Assembly (NCBI GenBank): GCA_037953625.1
Contig: CM075650.1
Coordinates: forward strand, 122,309,706 to 122,373,705
Source of the DNA: Crotalaria pallida
Lineage: Eukaryota > Streptophyta > Magnoliopsida > Fabales > Fabaceae
Length of the DNA stretch: 64,000 nt
Reading direction: 5' to 3'
Part shown: one piece after another, positions 45,660 to 57,954 of the stretch
Numbering within the stretch: the stretch's first letter is position 1
Layout of the letters: each line of letters starts with the position of its first letter
The notes under the pieces: generated by a model
Database searches by the model: none
What the model saw: the letters and a program-made list of their open reading frames with translations, nothing else
Told to the model about the DNA's origin: nothing
Translations under genes and position numbers: made by a program

Positions 45660-46883
45660 TGATGTGTGCGTAGGATGCATATTATTTTCTTATTAGTTTG
45701 TATTTATTTTAATATTTATTTAGCTGTTTTATTTTAATTTAGCATGCATTTAGTTCATATTTCACTTGGGAAAGGTTTTTGGTGTTTTTGATGTGCAGGT
45801 TACAATTTGGAGGCTTGGAGCTTTGGAAAGTAAAGAATTTATCATTGACAAAATATTAAAGAGCTTTTGGGAGCAATTGTATAGAATAAAAGAGATTTGG
45901 GGGCTTTGAGAAGGAAGATACGTCATTGGGCCTAATTAATCAATTTGCGCCCGAATTTGGAAAAAGTAGCAGATAACTTGTAAAAGATAGAAACCCTTGT
46001 AGATAGATTTGATTTAGAAGATTAGATTTGATGAGAAGATATATAATTAGAAAACAAGGATTGAAGACATAACACAACATATTTTTCTCAAGGAAGATCT
46101 GGAAGGCGATTGAAGACAGAAGAAATTCTCCTCCTCTCAACTTTTGGTTATTCCTACTTTAGTATGTCTTATTCTTACTTTTTAATTTGTGTCATGAACA
46201 TGAGTAGTGAGTAGTTCCCTTTTTCTGAGGATTAGGATTAGCCCATGGAGGCATTGACATGAGAATTTAATATTTTATCTTTTATTTATGCTAGATTTTA
46301 TTTTTATTTAATTTTGGTGTGCTTAATGCTTTTGGTTGTGTAGAGCTCCACAATTACATGATCCCAGATATTAAGGGAAGTACCGAAAGGTGAACCTTAG
46401 TATTAGAAAATACCAAAATTGAACTTAGGAACTTAAATCATGAAAGTAGTTTTAATTCCTGAGGGGATTCCCTGAATTATCATAGAACTTAATGGATTTA
46501 ATGTACCCTAATTATCACGAAAGTAGAAATTAGGCCTCATTAGGTACGTTGCTAAGACTCTGAAAGGAGCTAGTATTCTACATTAGGATAATTCACCCTA
46601 AAAATAAATCTAGCTAAATAAAAGAGATATCAATAAAGATTGTCAATGCGGATATGTGGTGAAACTAATCCTTGGAAATTTCCCAATCCAAATCTCAATC
46701 CCATCTTTTAGATTTTATTTTATTTTATTTTTCCAAAAATCAATCTCTAAATTTTATTTTTAATTTTCTACTAATCTGGTTTAGATAATTGGTGCTTATA
46801 ATTTGTTGGTACTTAACAACAAAATCCCTGCGGATACGATACTTTTTATTACTAAGATAACCCGTGCGCTTACGGGGCTATCA
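45660..46883 (+). repeat. Athila 5' LTR
   Basis: It begins TGATGTGTGCG and ends GGGGCTATCA, 6 bp before the primer site. It matches 61144-62255 base for base apart from scattered substitutions. Confidence 0.85.
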
Positions 46884-46889
46884 AGTTTT

Positions 46890-46907
46890 TGGCGCCGTTG
46901 CCGGGGA
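46890..46907 (+). promoter_or_regulatory. Athila primer binding site (tRNA-Asp)
   Basis: TGGCGCCGTTGCCGGGGA is complementary to the 3' end of plant tRNA-Asp and is the characteristic primer site of Athila elements. Confidence 0.9.
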
Positions 46908-47011
46908 TTTTGCTTTGTTAATATTAACTGTTATTATAAGTTGATTAGACTAAACCTCTTTTTCTAGTTTGTTTTGTTTTCTCTTTTTTCCACAGGAATT
47001 CTTTTTCTTTT

Positions 47012-50000
47012 ATGCGAAGCATCAGACTTGGGACACCTGTTCAAGCAGATCCTGAGATTGAGAGGACTTTTCATAGAAGAAGGAATAGAAGAAGGAGACA
47101 ACAAAGACATGAAAATCTAACAATGGCGCAGAATGAAAATCACACGCCATTGAAGGATTATGGGACCCCTTCCATCAAAGGATTAAAATCTAGTGTGGTC
47201 GTCCCACCCATTGAAGAGCCAACAACTTTGAGATCAAGATGAGCTTGATTAATGCGGTCCAACAGAATCAATTTGGAGGCTCACCTACAGAAGATCCTAC
47301 TATCCATGTTGACAACTTCCTCCGATATTGTGACACTGTGAAGGCCAATGGAGTCTCATCTGACCATATCAGACTGAAGCTGTTTATATTTTCACTGAAA
47401 GGTGATGCACTTGCTTGGTTGAAGGCTTTTCCACAAGGCTACTTCACCGAATGGGACAAGTTGGCAGAATACTTCCTTACCCAATATTTTCCACCTGTCA
47501 AGACTGCGGAGTACAGAGGCCAGATCATGTCTTTCATGCAAAAAGAAGGAGAGACTCTTTATGATGCTTGGGAGCGATTTAAATTTCCACTGCGGAAGTG
47601 TCCTCATCACAAGTTTCCCAGACCTCTTTTGGTGCAAACTTTCTACAATGGTTTGACACCAGAATCTCAGATGAATCTTGACTCTATCACTAATGGTTCG
47701 TTCATGGATAAGAATGCAGATGAGGCATTTGATTTGCTTGACAAAATTTCTCTCAGCCGCAAGCGATATTCAAGAGAAAGATCAACTTCTACCAAACTTT
47801 CTTCATCTACTCCAGGAGTGATCGAGACAAATGAATTGAAACATCTCTCCTCAAGAGTTGATGCTTTGAGTGTGCTGGCTGGTAAAGTTGATATCTTAAC
47901 TAAGAAGATTGATATGTTGAATGTGAATGTTGTGAATGTGGCAAGTGCTATTTGTGAGATATGTGGTATTGCTGGTCATGTTGCTCAACATTGTCTATTG
48001 GTTCAACCTGTTCCTCAAGAACAACCGACAGAAACAGTTGATTATGTCAACAATTTCAACCAGAGGACACATCCAAATCTTTCTTACAGGAGCAACAATG
48101 TTCTCAATCCTTCTGTTATTCCTAGACAGCAGCCTCCTGGTTTCCCTCAAAGGACTATCAATCCACCAGCTCCTCAAAAGTCCAACTTGGAGATCATGCT
48201 TGAGAATTTTTTGATCAACCAAGAGAAGGCAAATAATGATTTCAGAGCCATGTTTGATTCTCAAGAGAAGCAATTTTCACAACAAGCAGCTCACAACAAG
48301 ATGATAGAAACTCAAATTGCACAATTAGCAGCCTCATCTACAAGAGCTCCAGGCACACTTCCAGGCCAACCAGAGACAAATCCTAGTGAGCATTGCAAGG
48401 CAATAACTCTAAGAAGTGGAAAAGTTCTTGAAAGTCCAAGCAGTGAAGATGCAGTGAAAGAAGAGCTATCCCAGAAGAGAGAAGGAAAAGGTGTGGTTGA
48501 TGAAAAATCTGAGGAGTCCACTTATACTCCTATTGCCCCTTACAAGCTACCTATTCCTTTCCCTCAAAGATTGGCTAAAGTGAAGCTAGAGAAGCAGTTT
48601 GGCAAGTTCCTTGAAGTTCTGAAGAAGCTGTCTATCACCATACCATTCACTGAAGCTCTACTACAAATGCCATCATATGCAAAGTTCTTGAAAGATATTA
48701 TTTCCAACAAGAGGAAGCTTGAAGATTGTGAGACAGTAGCTTTGACTGAGGAGTGCAGTGCAATAATTCAAAATAAATTGCCTCCAAAGCTCAAAGACCC
48801 AGGTAGCTTTTCCATTCCATGCCTTATTGGGAATGTGTCTTTTGACCGCGCTTTATGTGATCTTGGGGCTAGTGTTAGCCTAATGCCTCTCTTAGTGTGC
48901 AAGAAGCTTGATATTGGTGAGATGAAACCCACAAGAATTTCATTGCAATTGGCTGATCGCTCAGTCAAATTCCCAGTGGGTGTCTTGGAGGATGTTCCTA
49001 TCAAGGTGGGTAACTTCTTTATTCCAGTTGATTTTATGGTGCTTGAGATGGAAGAAGATACCTCCATTCCTATCCTCCTTGGAAGGCCTTTCTTGGCAAC
49101 TGCTGGTGCTATTATTGATGTGAAGAATGGCAAGCTTTCACTAACTATTGGTGAAGAGAAGGTTGAGTTTGATATATCAAATGTGGTCAAACAACCATCT
49201 CTTGGGGATTCATGCTGCAGAATAGATCTATTGCATCAAGTGGTGACTGACAAAGCATTCAAGTACCGCTCTAAAGATCCACTCGAGCGGTACTTGGTTG
49301 GTGAGTGCTCTAATGAAGTTGATGATGCTGAAGCCGCCTGCTATGCTACACTACTTGAAGCAAATCCACCTCTACCATCTCATAGGAATACATATGAAAA
49401 GCTGGAAGCTGAAGCCAAGTCATCAGATTGGAAGGAAGACAAAGCACCAAAGGTAGAACTTAAACCTCTCCCTTCATTGCTCAGGTATGAATTCCTTGGA
49501 CCTAACTCTACATATCCAGTGATTTTTAATGCTAATCTAAGCAAGCTTGAAACTGAAAAATTACTTAGAGAGCTTAGGTTGCATAGAGCAGTCATTGGAT
49601 ATACCATTAGTGATATAAAAGGAATTAGCCCTTCACTTTGCATGCATAGGATATTAATGGAGGAGGGTCATAGGCCCTCCGTTGAACCTCAAAGAAGATT
49701 AAATCCTAACATGAAAGAGGTAGTGAAAAAGGAAATACTTAAATTGCTTGATGCTGGTGTGATTTATCTTATCTCTGATAGTGAATGGGTTAGTCCTGTG
49801 CAAGTAGTACCTAAGAAAGGGGGAATGACTGTTGTGAAGAATGATAATAATGAATTAATCCCCACTAGAACAGTCACAGGATGGAGGATGTGTATTGACT
49901 ATAGGAAGCTAAACAAAGCAACTAGAAAAGATCACTTCCCCCTCCCTTTCATTGACCAGATGCTTGAAAGGTTAGCAAAGCATTCACATTTTTGTTATTT

Positions 50001-51899
50001 GGATGGGTATTCGGGATTTCACCAAATCCCCATTCACCCTCAAGACCAAGAGAAAACAACTTTTACTTGTCCTTATGGCACATTTGCCTACAGAAGGATG
50101 CCCTTTGGTCTTTGTAATGCTCCTGCTACCTTTCAGCGCTGTATGACTGCTATCTTCTCTGATTTTATTGAAAATATAATGGAAGTTTTCATGGATGATT
50201 TCTCTGTTTATGGCACTAGCTTTGATAATTGTTTGGGTAATCTTTCCAAAGTGTTGCAGAGATGTCATGAGATGAACCTAGTTTTAAACTGGGAAAAATG
50301 TCACTTCATGGTAAGAGAAGGTGTTGTGTTAGGACACTTAGTGTCCGAACGTGGCATAGAGGTAGATAGGGCAAAGGTTGAGGTAATTGAGGAAATGCCC
50401 CCACCCACTTCTCTCAAGGGAGTGCGGAGCTTTTTGGGGCATGCTGGTTTTTATAGAAGGTTTATCAAAGATTTTTCTAAGATTACTAAACCTTTAACTA
50501 ATCTGTTGATTAAGGATATGCCATTTGATTTTAACCATGATTGCCTAGATGCTTTTTACAGGTTGAAGAAAGCTTTGATCTCTGCTCCTATCATCAGGCA
50601 CCTGATTGGAGTTTGCCCTTTGAGCTGATGTGTGATGCAAGGGACCATGCCATTGGAGCAGTGCTTGGACAGAGGAAAGACAAGAAGGTCCATGCCATAT
50701 ACTATGCCAGCAAAACCTTGGATGATGCTCAAGTCAACTATGCAACAACTGAGAAGGAGCTGCTGGCGATTGTCTTTGCCTTTGAGAAGTTCCGCTCCTA
50801 CCTTGTTGGCTCGAAGGTGATCGTCTACACTGATCATTCAGCAATCAAGTACTTGTTGAGTAAGAAGGATGCCAAACCACGACTTATCAGATGGATCCTT
50901 CTTCTTCAAGAATTTGATCTTGAGATCAGAGATAAGAAAGATGTTGAAAATGTGGTTGCAGATCACCTCTCCAGATTGCCTCATAATCCTGATCTTGATG
51001 ATGAAGATGAGATGCCCATTGATGATTCTTTCCCCGATGAGAAACTATTGGCTCTTTCTAAGGTGGACGCTCCATGGTATGCAGACTCTGTTATTTATCT
51101 TGCTTGCGGAGTGCTACCACCTGAGCTGAGCTACCAACAAAAGAAGAAGTTCTTTTCTGATGTGAAGCATTACGTCTGGGAAGAACCTCTACTTTATAAG
51201 AGGTGTGCTGATGGTATATATAGAAGATGTGTTCCTGAAGAAGAAGTGAAGAATATCCTTTTCCACTGTCATGCCTCTGTGTATGATGGACATGCCAGCA
51301 TCTCAAAAACATCTGCAAAGGTCCTTCAATCTGGATTCTATTGGCCATCATTGTTCAAAGACGCAAGGAAGTTTGTGCTCTCATGCGATGCTTGTCAAAG
51401 GACGGGTAATATCTCCAGAAGAAATGAAATGTCTCTGAACAACATTCTTGAAGTGGAGATATTTGATGTTTGGGGAGTTGACTATATGGGACCATTCCCA
51501 TCCTCATGCAACAACAAGTACATTCTCGTGGCAGTTGATTATGTGTCCAAATGGGTGGAGGAAATTGCATCTCCAACCAATGATGCCAAGACTGTGATCA
51601 AGCTCTTCAAGAGAGTCATCTTCCCCAGATTTGGAGTCCCTAGAGCAGGTGATGGAGGCTCACACTTTATTGAAAAACAATTTGAGAGTCTCCTGAAGAA
51701 GTATGGGGTAACCCATAAGGTTGCTACTCCTTATCACCCTCAGACCAGTGGCCAAGTGGAGGTTTCCAATAGAGAAATCAAGAGTATTTTGGAGAGAACA
51801 ATGGCTAAATCCTGCAAGGATTGGTCTTTGAAGCTTGATGATGCTCTATGGGCATACCGCACTGCTTATAAAACTCCTATTGGTATGACCCGTTCCGGT
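47012..51899 (+). pseudogene. Athila gag-pol, first part (gag, protease, RT, RNase H, integrase core)
   Basis: The polyprotein makes particles, copies RNA to DNA and integrates it. A 76-codon N-terminal piece (47012-47242) is out of frame with the main frame (47239-50628), a frame shift near 47220. Main-frame landmarks: gag (LKLFIFSLKGDALAWLKAF), zinc knuckle CEICGIAGHVAQHC, protease-like CDLGASVSLMPL, RT with MCIDYRKLNKATRKDHFPLP and the catalytic FMDDFSVYG. A one-base loss near 50594 shifts to the frame 50541-51902, with RNase H (AIGAVLGQRKDKKVHAIYYA), integrase zinc-binding CDACQRTG and core residues in DVWGVDYMGP, GDGGSHF and HPQTSGQVEV. The SDGG position reads GDGG with about two residues missing. 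A further base loss lies near 51890, just before F is inserted. Confidence 0.9.
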
Positions 51900-51905
51900 T
51901 GATCT

Positions 51906-54168
51906 TGTGGAAATATGAATTTCCCTTATGCCCAGTGCATTGTGTTTTGATGATAACAAATCATATTGTTTGTTATACCTTTATCTTGCCTATACTTTAT
52001 GATGTGTATTTACAGTTGCCCATTATACATTATTTTATGCTTTACTGACTTGGGCGTTGGAGATAGCCTCTTGCAGGATATTGGAGTCCCTAGTTGATGC
52101 CAAGGTTAATTGTATTTTATTTGTATTTTATGTGCATCAATGAAGGGGGAGACATTGTTATTCCTATGTGTGAGGGGGAGATATATTTTTATATTTGTAT
52201 ATGCTTTAACCCCTGTCTTGCAGAGAATAGGTTTGACATCAACAAAAAGGGGTAGTGTTAGAATTCAGCGTGGAAGAACGTTGAAGAGTTTTGATGATGC
52301 CAAACAAGAACCTTTCAAAGTAAAGTGCAAGTCAAGTGTCAAGCAAGAAGCTTCAAGTGGTTTCCTCCCTTCCCTCACCTTATTTAGAGTTATTGGAGAA
52401 GAACGTTTTAAATCTAAAAAATGTTTTAATTGCAAAAAGAGTTTTTCTGAAAACGTGTTTTTAATGTCTTAATTGATTCACTGTGAAAATATATCTTGGC
52501 AACCTCTAGCTGGATTTCTCTAAGTTGTGAAAATATGTTTTTACAAGTTTTGACAGAGATAATCGATTACTCTTTCAAGATAATCAATTATTTATGTTGC
52601 ATCATAGAAAATCCAGAGAGTGTGTAATCGAGTATTTGAACCTGGCTAATCCATTACTTTTTGTATGAAAGTAATCGATTACTTGGCACAGATAATCGAT
52701 TACTGGAGTTGCATCATATATTTTTCAGAGGCTGTGTAATCGATTATTTGACCAGTGATAATCGATTATATCAGTTGCATCATATATTATACAGGGGTGA
52801 AGTAATCGATTAAATTCTATGTTGTAATCGATAACTGGTTTTTCAAATGAATTTCAAAGTTTCTATTTTTAAAGGGATAATCGATTACCTCCCTGAAGTA
52901 ATCGATTACCTCAAGTTTTATTGAAAAACGTGTCAGAATCATTTTGATTTATTTCTAGATTTGTTTTTACATAATTGATTCTGATTTATTTTCAAAATTC
53001 GAATTTGATTTTATTTTTGAAAATATTCCTTTTTGGTTTAAGATTCAAATCTTTTATTTTATTCTTTAAATCTATTTGATTTGGTTTTGATTTTAAAACT
53101 TATTTTATTTTATTTCTAAAATCGTTTTTGATTTGTTTTTGAATTCGAATTTGAATTATTTCCAAAATTGTTTTTTGATTTGATTCTTTTTCTAATTTTG
53201 AAATTCAAATTCAAATCTTCAAAAATCTCTTTATAAGGATGTTTTTATCTCTTTCAAAGTTAACGCTTCTGATAACAAATTTTTTGAGAAAAACGTTTTC
53301 ACGTTCTATTCTTCTTCTTCTCCAAATTCTCCTAGACTTGGCCTATGCTATAGTGAAACCTTTATCCATAGCCATTAGAGCTTTATTGTTGTAATCGTGT
53401 TATATAGAACACACATTTGTTAGAAGCCTTATATTGTTGCATCCGCACTATTAAGAGTGCACTATAGGTCTTGTACCCAATCATTCATATCCATAACCAT
53501 TTGTGTAAGGGGTGTGTAACCCTTAGAGACTAGGGAGTGAATCTCCTAGTGCGGATGTGCTGCGTTCGTGGTTGTAGGGTGAGGAACCCTGTTGTGTTTG
53601 GGTAGTTCTAGACGAATGGTGGGGCACCTAGTAGTTAGGCTATCTGGTTGTTGAGGTCCCTAGCGAAAGAAGGTTCCTAATAGCTTGCGGGGCGCTCTGG
53701 TTGTATTTGGGGATGCGGGGGCGTCTTTGGTATTTTAGTGAAAAGCTCAAGCGGGTCGCTTGGGGACTGGAGTAGGCTGCTTTGCCGAACCAAGATAAAA
53801 TCTCCGGTGCAATCTCTTCTATCCCTCATCTCTTTAATTTGTCCGTTGTTATTGTTGCATGTGGTTCATTGTTATAATTATTCTTCTTGCAACGAAAATA
53901 TTATATATATTAATTTAATTATTTTAAATTAATCAACGCGCGTTAGACCTTCCGTTGTTATAGTGTTTAGTTTCTTATCTTCGCGCGTAATATTAATCGT
54001 TGTTATTATTGTTTGCTTCCGCTTGCATAATCATTTTCATCGTTTTAAGAGTTTTTCGCTGCAAAGTTTATCTATTTTATTGAAAATGATTTAAATCGAA
54101 TATTTTCCAATGTTTTCGTAAACACCCAATTCACCCCACCTCTTGGGTGACAGCTGCCAAAACTAACA
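51906..54168 (+). repeat. F 5' LTR
   Basis: The left edge is placed at 51906 by the GATCT duplication. An alternative is 52256, where TGTTAGAATTC follows an AAAAAGGGG purine run; then 51906-52255 would be leftover internal sequence. From 52495 on it matches the 3' copy closely. A TATA box TTTATAAG lies at 53230-53237, just after the palindrome cluster. Confidence 0.7.
52560..52908. promoter_or_regulatory. Cluster of TAATCGATTA palindromes in the F LTR
   Basis: Exact TAATCGATTA copies are at 52560, 52672, 52693, 52737, 52759, 52803, 52878 and 52899, with several one-base variants between. The longest is AAGTAATCGATTACTT (52669-52684). The 3' LTR carries the same set at about 55490-55840. They lie 320-670 bases upstream of the TATA box. 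Confidence 0.65.
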
Positions 54169-54170
54169 AT

Positions 54171-54182
54171 TGGTATCAGAGC
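54171..54182 (+). promoter_or_regulatory. F primer binding site (tRNA-iMet)
   Basis: TGGTATCAGAGC lies 2 bp after the LTR end. Confidence 0.9.
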
Positions 54183-54265
54183 TTCGTGCTCTGGTAAAGG
54201 CCTAACAGCCTGAGCTAAAGATCTGTTGTAGATTGGCAGCGTTGGGATATTTTATTTGTTTTAAC

Positions 54266-55348
54266 ATGGAGGGTTTTTCATTCGATGAAGCACCATTTTT
54301 TGATGGAAATAATTTTCATTATTGGAGTGCGAGAATGAAAATATTTTTACAATCTATTAGCCTTCGTTTATTTCATGTTGTTCTTAATGGTTTTGATGAA
54401 ACATCTTTTTCCTTGAATTTTCAAGCTATGGATGTTTTGAAAAATGCTTTAAACCATGATGCATATGCTATAGTTGAAAATTGTGAAAATGCTAAGGATA
54501 TTTGGGACACACTACATTTACACTATGCTACTAATGATCTTGTTGAAAGTGTAAGTGTCCACAGGAATGAGGAAAGTGATGTGGAGCATGAAAGAACTAA
54601 CTCTCTGGAAGAAGAATATGATGATATTGAAAGCGTGGGGAGTAGCTCAATGTACGATGACGATGAACTTGAAAGATTATTTGAAAGCTTCATGGACTCA
54701 ATGAAGGAATCAAGCTTTTCGGATGAGGAATCAATGGTAAATGAAATTAAAACATCCGACTACTTGGATCATGAGGACCATGAGGTAATTTCAATTAGTC
54801 ATTGTTCTAAATCTCTACAATTTTCATATAATGATTTGAATGATGGTTTGATATCTTTAGAAAATAAAAACTTGGACTCTTTACAAAAACTCTCTTTGAT
54901 TGAAAATGAAATTGATATTTTGAAAAATGGAGATATTTTTGATAAAGAGATATTTTTAGAAAACAGCTCCTCAACCATTTTTGAAAATTGCTTACATATT
55001 GAAAAACAAGTTGAGGAAGCACTTTTTGAAAGTAACATTGAAAAATTAAATTGTTCAAATTCTTTACTTGATGAAATTGAAAATAATGTGGATATCCAAA
55101 AATCAAGTAAAGTGGATGACAATAATATTTTTCAATGTGAAGATAAAAATTCCAAGTTTCATGAAAATAATTTTGAAAAAGTCATATCATCATCCAAACC
55201 CATTACATGTAATTATTGTGGTTGTTTGGGACATATTTCTCATTTATGCTTATATCGTAAAAATTTAAATATGAGAAATAAACTTGTGTGGGTTCCAAAG
55301 GCTACTAAGGAACCTAAGACTAACCCTCTAGGACCCAAGTTGAAATGA
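54266..55348 (+). CDS. F gag-like protein (SIRE-type copia, shortened)
   Basis: The 360-codon frame is open; ATG at 54266 is chosen because the N-terminus MEGFSFDEAPFFDGNNFHYW matches the start of copia gag and earlier in-frame codons have no ATG. Residues 1-95 resemble the gag-polypeptide/UBN2 region (WSARMKIFLQ, then DIWDTLHLHY). A highly acidic, low-complexity middle follows, then a zinc knuckle CNYCGCLGHISHLC and the tail KLVWVPKATKEPKTNPLGP, typical of SIRE-type gag. The capsid part after LHLHY seems to be missing compared with full-length relatives. No protease follows. Whether it is ever made is doubtful. Confidence 0.7.
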   Translation: MEGFSFDEAPFFDGNNFHYWSARMKIFLQSISLRLFHVVLNGFDETSFSLNFQAMDVLKNALNHDAYAIVENCENAKDIWDTLHLHYATNDLVESVSVHRNEESDVEHERTNSLEEEYDDIESVGSSSMYDDDELERLFESFMDSMKESSFSDEESMVNEIKTSDYLDHEDHEVISISHCSKSLQFSYNDLNDGLISLENKNLDSLQKLSLIENEIDILKNGDIFDKEIFLENSSSTIFENCLHIEKQVEEALFESNIEKLNCSNSLLDEIENNVDIQKSSKVDDNNIFQCEDKNSKFHENNFEKVISSSKPITCNYCGCLGHISHLCLYRKNLNMRNKLVWVPKATKEPKTNPLGPKLK

Positions 55349-55425
55349 GTACCAAAGTGTTCTTCTAGTGTTTTAAATGTGCAGGAATCCAAACAAAAGG
55401 AAGAACTAAGTGGTCAAAAGAAATT

Positions 55426-57020
55426 CTTGGCAACCTCTAGCTGGATTTCTCTAAGTTGTGAAAATCTGTTTTTACAAGTTTTGACAGAGATAATCGATTA
55501 CTCTTTCAAGATAATCGATTATTTATGTTGCATCATAGAAAATCCAGAGAGTGTGTAATCGAGTATTTGAACCTGGCTAATCCATTACTTTTTGTATGAA
55601 AGTAATCGATTACTTGGCACAGATAATCGATTACTGGAGTTGCATCATATATTTTTCAGAGGTTGTGTAATCGATTATTTGACCAATGATAATCGATTAT
55701 ATCAGTTGCATCATATATTATACAGGGGTGAAGTAATCGATTAAATTCTATGTTGTAATCGATTACTGGTTTTTCAAATGAATTTCAAAGTTTCTATTTT
55801 TAAAGGGATAATCGATTACCTCCCTGAAGTAATCGATTACCTCAAGTTTTATTGAAAACGTGTCAGAATCATTTTGAAAATATTCCTTTTTGGTTTAAGA
55901 TTCAAATCTTTTATTTTATTCTTTAAATCTATTTGATTTGGTTTTGATTTTAAAACTTATTTTATTTTATTTCTAAAATCGTTTTTGATTTGTTTTTGAA
56001 TTTGAATTTGAATTATTTCCAAAATTGTTTTTTGATTCTTTTTCTAATTTTGAAATTCAAATTCAAATCTTCAAAAATCTCTTTATAAGGATGTTTTTAT
56101 CTATTTCAAAGTTAACGCTTCTGATAACAAATTTTTTGAGAAAAACGTTTTCACGTTCTATTCTTCTTCTTCTCCAAATTCTCCTAGACTTGGCCTATGC
56201 TATAGTGAAACCTTTATCCATAGCCATTAGAGCTTTATTGTTGTAATCGTGTTATATAGAACACACATTTGTTAGAAGCCTTATATTGTTGTATCCGCAC
56301 TATTAAGAGTGCACTATAGGTCTTGTACCCAATCATTCATATCCATAACCATTTGTGTAAGGGGTGTGTAACCCTTAGAGACTAGGGAGTGAATCTCCTA
56401 GTGCGGACGTGCTGCATTCGTGATTGTAGGGTGAGGAACCCTGTTGTGTTTGGGTAGTTCTAGACGAACGGTGGGGCACCTAGTAGTTAGGCTATCTGGT
56501 TGTTGAGGTCCCTAGCGAAAGGAGGTTTCTAGTAGCTTGCGGGGCGCTCTGGTTGTATTTGGGGATGCGGGGGCGTCTTCAGTATTTTAGTGAAAAGCTC
56601 AAGTGGGTCGCTTGGGGACTGGAGTAGGCTGCTTTGCCGAACCAGGATAAAATCTCCGGTGCAATCTCTTCTATCCCTCATCTCTTTAATTTGTCCGTTG
56701 TTATTGTTGCATGTGGTTCATTGTTATAATTATTCTTCTTGCAACGAAAATATTATATATATTAATTTAATTATTTTAAATTAATCAACGCGCGTTAGAC
56801 CTTCCGTTGTTATAGTGTTTAGTTTCTTATCTTCGCGCGTAATATTAATCGTTGTTATTATTGTTTGCTTTCGCTTGCATAATCGTTTTCATTGTTTTAA
56901 GAGTTTTCCGCTGCAAAGTTTATCTATTTTATTGAAAACGATTTAAATCGAATATTTTCCAATGTTTTCGTAAACACCCAATTCACCCCCCCTCTTGGGT
57001 GACAGCTGCCAAAACTAACA
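55426..57020 (+). repeat. F 3' LTR, 5'-truncated
   Basis: It matches 52495-54168 with a few substitutions and small indels (about 80 bases missing near 55870). It begins directly after gag-derived sequence, so one deletion removed pol and the LTR start. Confidence 0.85.
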
Positions 57021-57025
57021 GATCT

Positions 57026-57480
57026 ATGGAAAGCCTTGCCATCTTCTTGTTGTGTTGGAACACAAAGCTTTGTGGGCAATAAAGTTTCTCAACTTTGACT
57101 TGAAGGAAGCTGGTGAGAAGAGGAAGCTTCATCTTAATGAGTTGGAGGAGTTGAGGCTTGATGCATACGAGAATGCCGAGATTTACAAGGAGAATACAAA
57201 GCGTTGGCATGACAAGAGAATCCTTCGAGAAGAGTTCAAAGAAGGTGACTCTATGTTACTCTTTAACTCTCGTTTGAAGCTCTTCCCAGGCAAGCTTAGG
57301 TCCAGATGGTTAGGACCATTCCGAGTGAAGCAAGTCTACCCTTATAGTGCTATAGAGGTGTGGAGTGAAGCCACTGGAGCTTTCAAAGTCAATGGACAAA
57401 GATTGAAGTACTACTTGATTGGAGAACCTATTGAGGATGGGAACATACAGTCCCTTCTCAATCCATTTGTCTTAGAGTGA
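57026..57480 (+). pseudogene. Athila pol, integrase C-terminal part after F
   Basis: The reading continues integrase from before the insertion (GKPCHL-type motif, then LEHKALWAIKFLNFDL, NTKRWHDKRI, GDSMLLFNSRLKLFPGKLRS, WLGPFRV) to the stop TGA at 57478-57480. This is the usual Athila C-terminus. The frame itself is open; it is disabled only by F and the upstream shift. Confidence 0.85.
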
Positions 57481-57699
57481 TTACAGTGCGAGGTCAAGCT
57501 TAGGACCTTAAATAAGCGCTTCTTGGGAGGCAACCCAAGTTTTAAATCGCTTTCGTGCTTTATTTTGTTGATTTTTAGGATTTTATTATGTTATATTACT
57601 GGGGTTTCGTCTTTGTTTTGTAGGTTTAAGAGGTTGCAGCAAAAAGGAGTTGATTTAGAGCATAAAAGTGTTGATTTGGGAAGAAAAAGAATTAATTTG
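57481..57699 (+). other. Athila post-pol spacer
   Basis: It contains GGGAGGCAACCCAAGTTT, a sequence commonly seen after Athila pol, and a short frame (57523-57747) that I do not consider a gene. Confidence 0.4.
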
Positions 57700-57935
57700 A
57701 AGAACCGTGGGGAGACCACGGCGCATACCATGACCACGGGGCTCTGAAAAAAAAAAGTTTCAGTCTGCCACGGGCAGGCTGTGGCAGGTACCACGGCTGT
57801 GGCTTATCTCACAGAAAGCTCCACGGGCAAGCCGTGGCGTATGCCACGCCCGTGGCAGCGTTATACTCTGCTCGTATTAATCTCCAGGGCGCCACGGGCA
57901 AGCCGTGGCACTTGCCACGCCCGTGGCGCATTAAT
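57700..57935. repeat. GC-rich CCACGG/CCGTGG inverted-repeat cluster upstream of the ATHILA ORF
   Basis: CCACGG or CCGTGG occurs about 14 times in 235 bases, mostly in facing pairs, for example GCCACGGGCAAGCCGTGGC (57893-57911) followed by GCCACGCCCGTGGC (57916-57929). The stretch is much richer in GC than anything near it. It is followed by a pyrimidine-rich leader-like region (57955-58140). Confidence 0.65.
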
Positions 57936-57954
57936 TCAAAAAAAAATTTGAAAT

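Larger units (their letters stand above)
51906..57020 (+). mobile_element. F: SIRE-like Ty1/copia element, gag only, TSD GATCT
   Basis: It is inserted in Athila integrase with exact 5-bp duplications GATCT (51901-51905 and 57021-57025). The 5' LTR ends AACTAACA at 54168, a tRNA-iMet primer site follows at 54171-54182, a gag-like gene lies at 54266-55348, and an incomplete 3' LTR (55426-57020) ends in the same AACTAACA. All of pol and the first ~590 bp of the 3' LTR are gone, so it is a dead internal-deletion copy. Confidence 0.85.

Noticed and set aside
52110..52472. A 120-codon plus-strand gene inside the F LTR
   Set aside because: It spans the LTR region near a possible purine tract and has no homology or conserved frame; its 3' LTR counterpart is mostly deleted.
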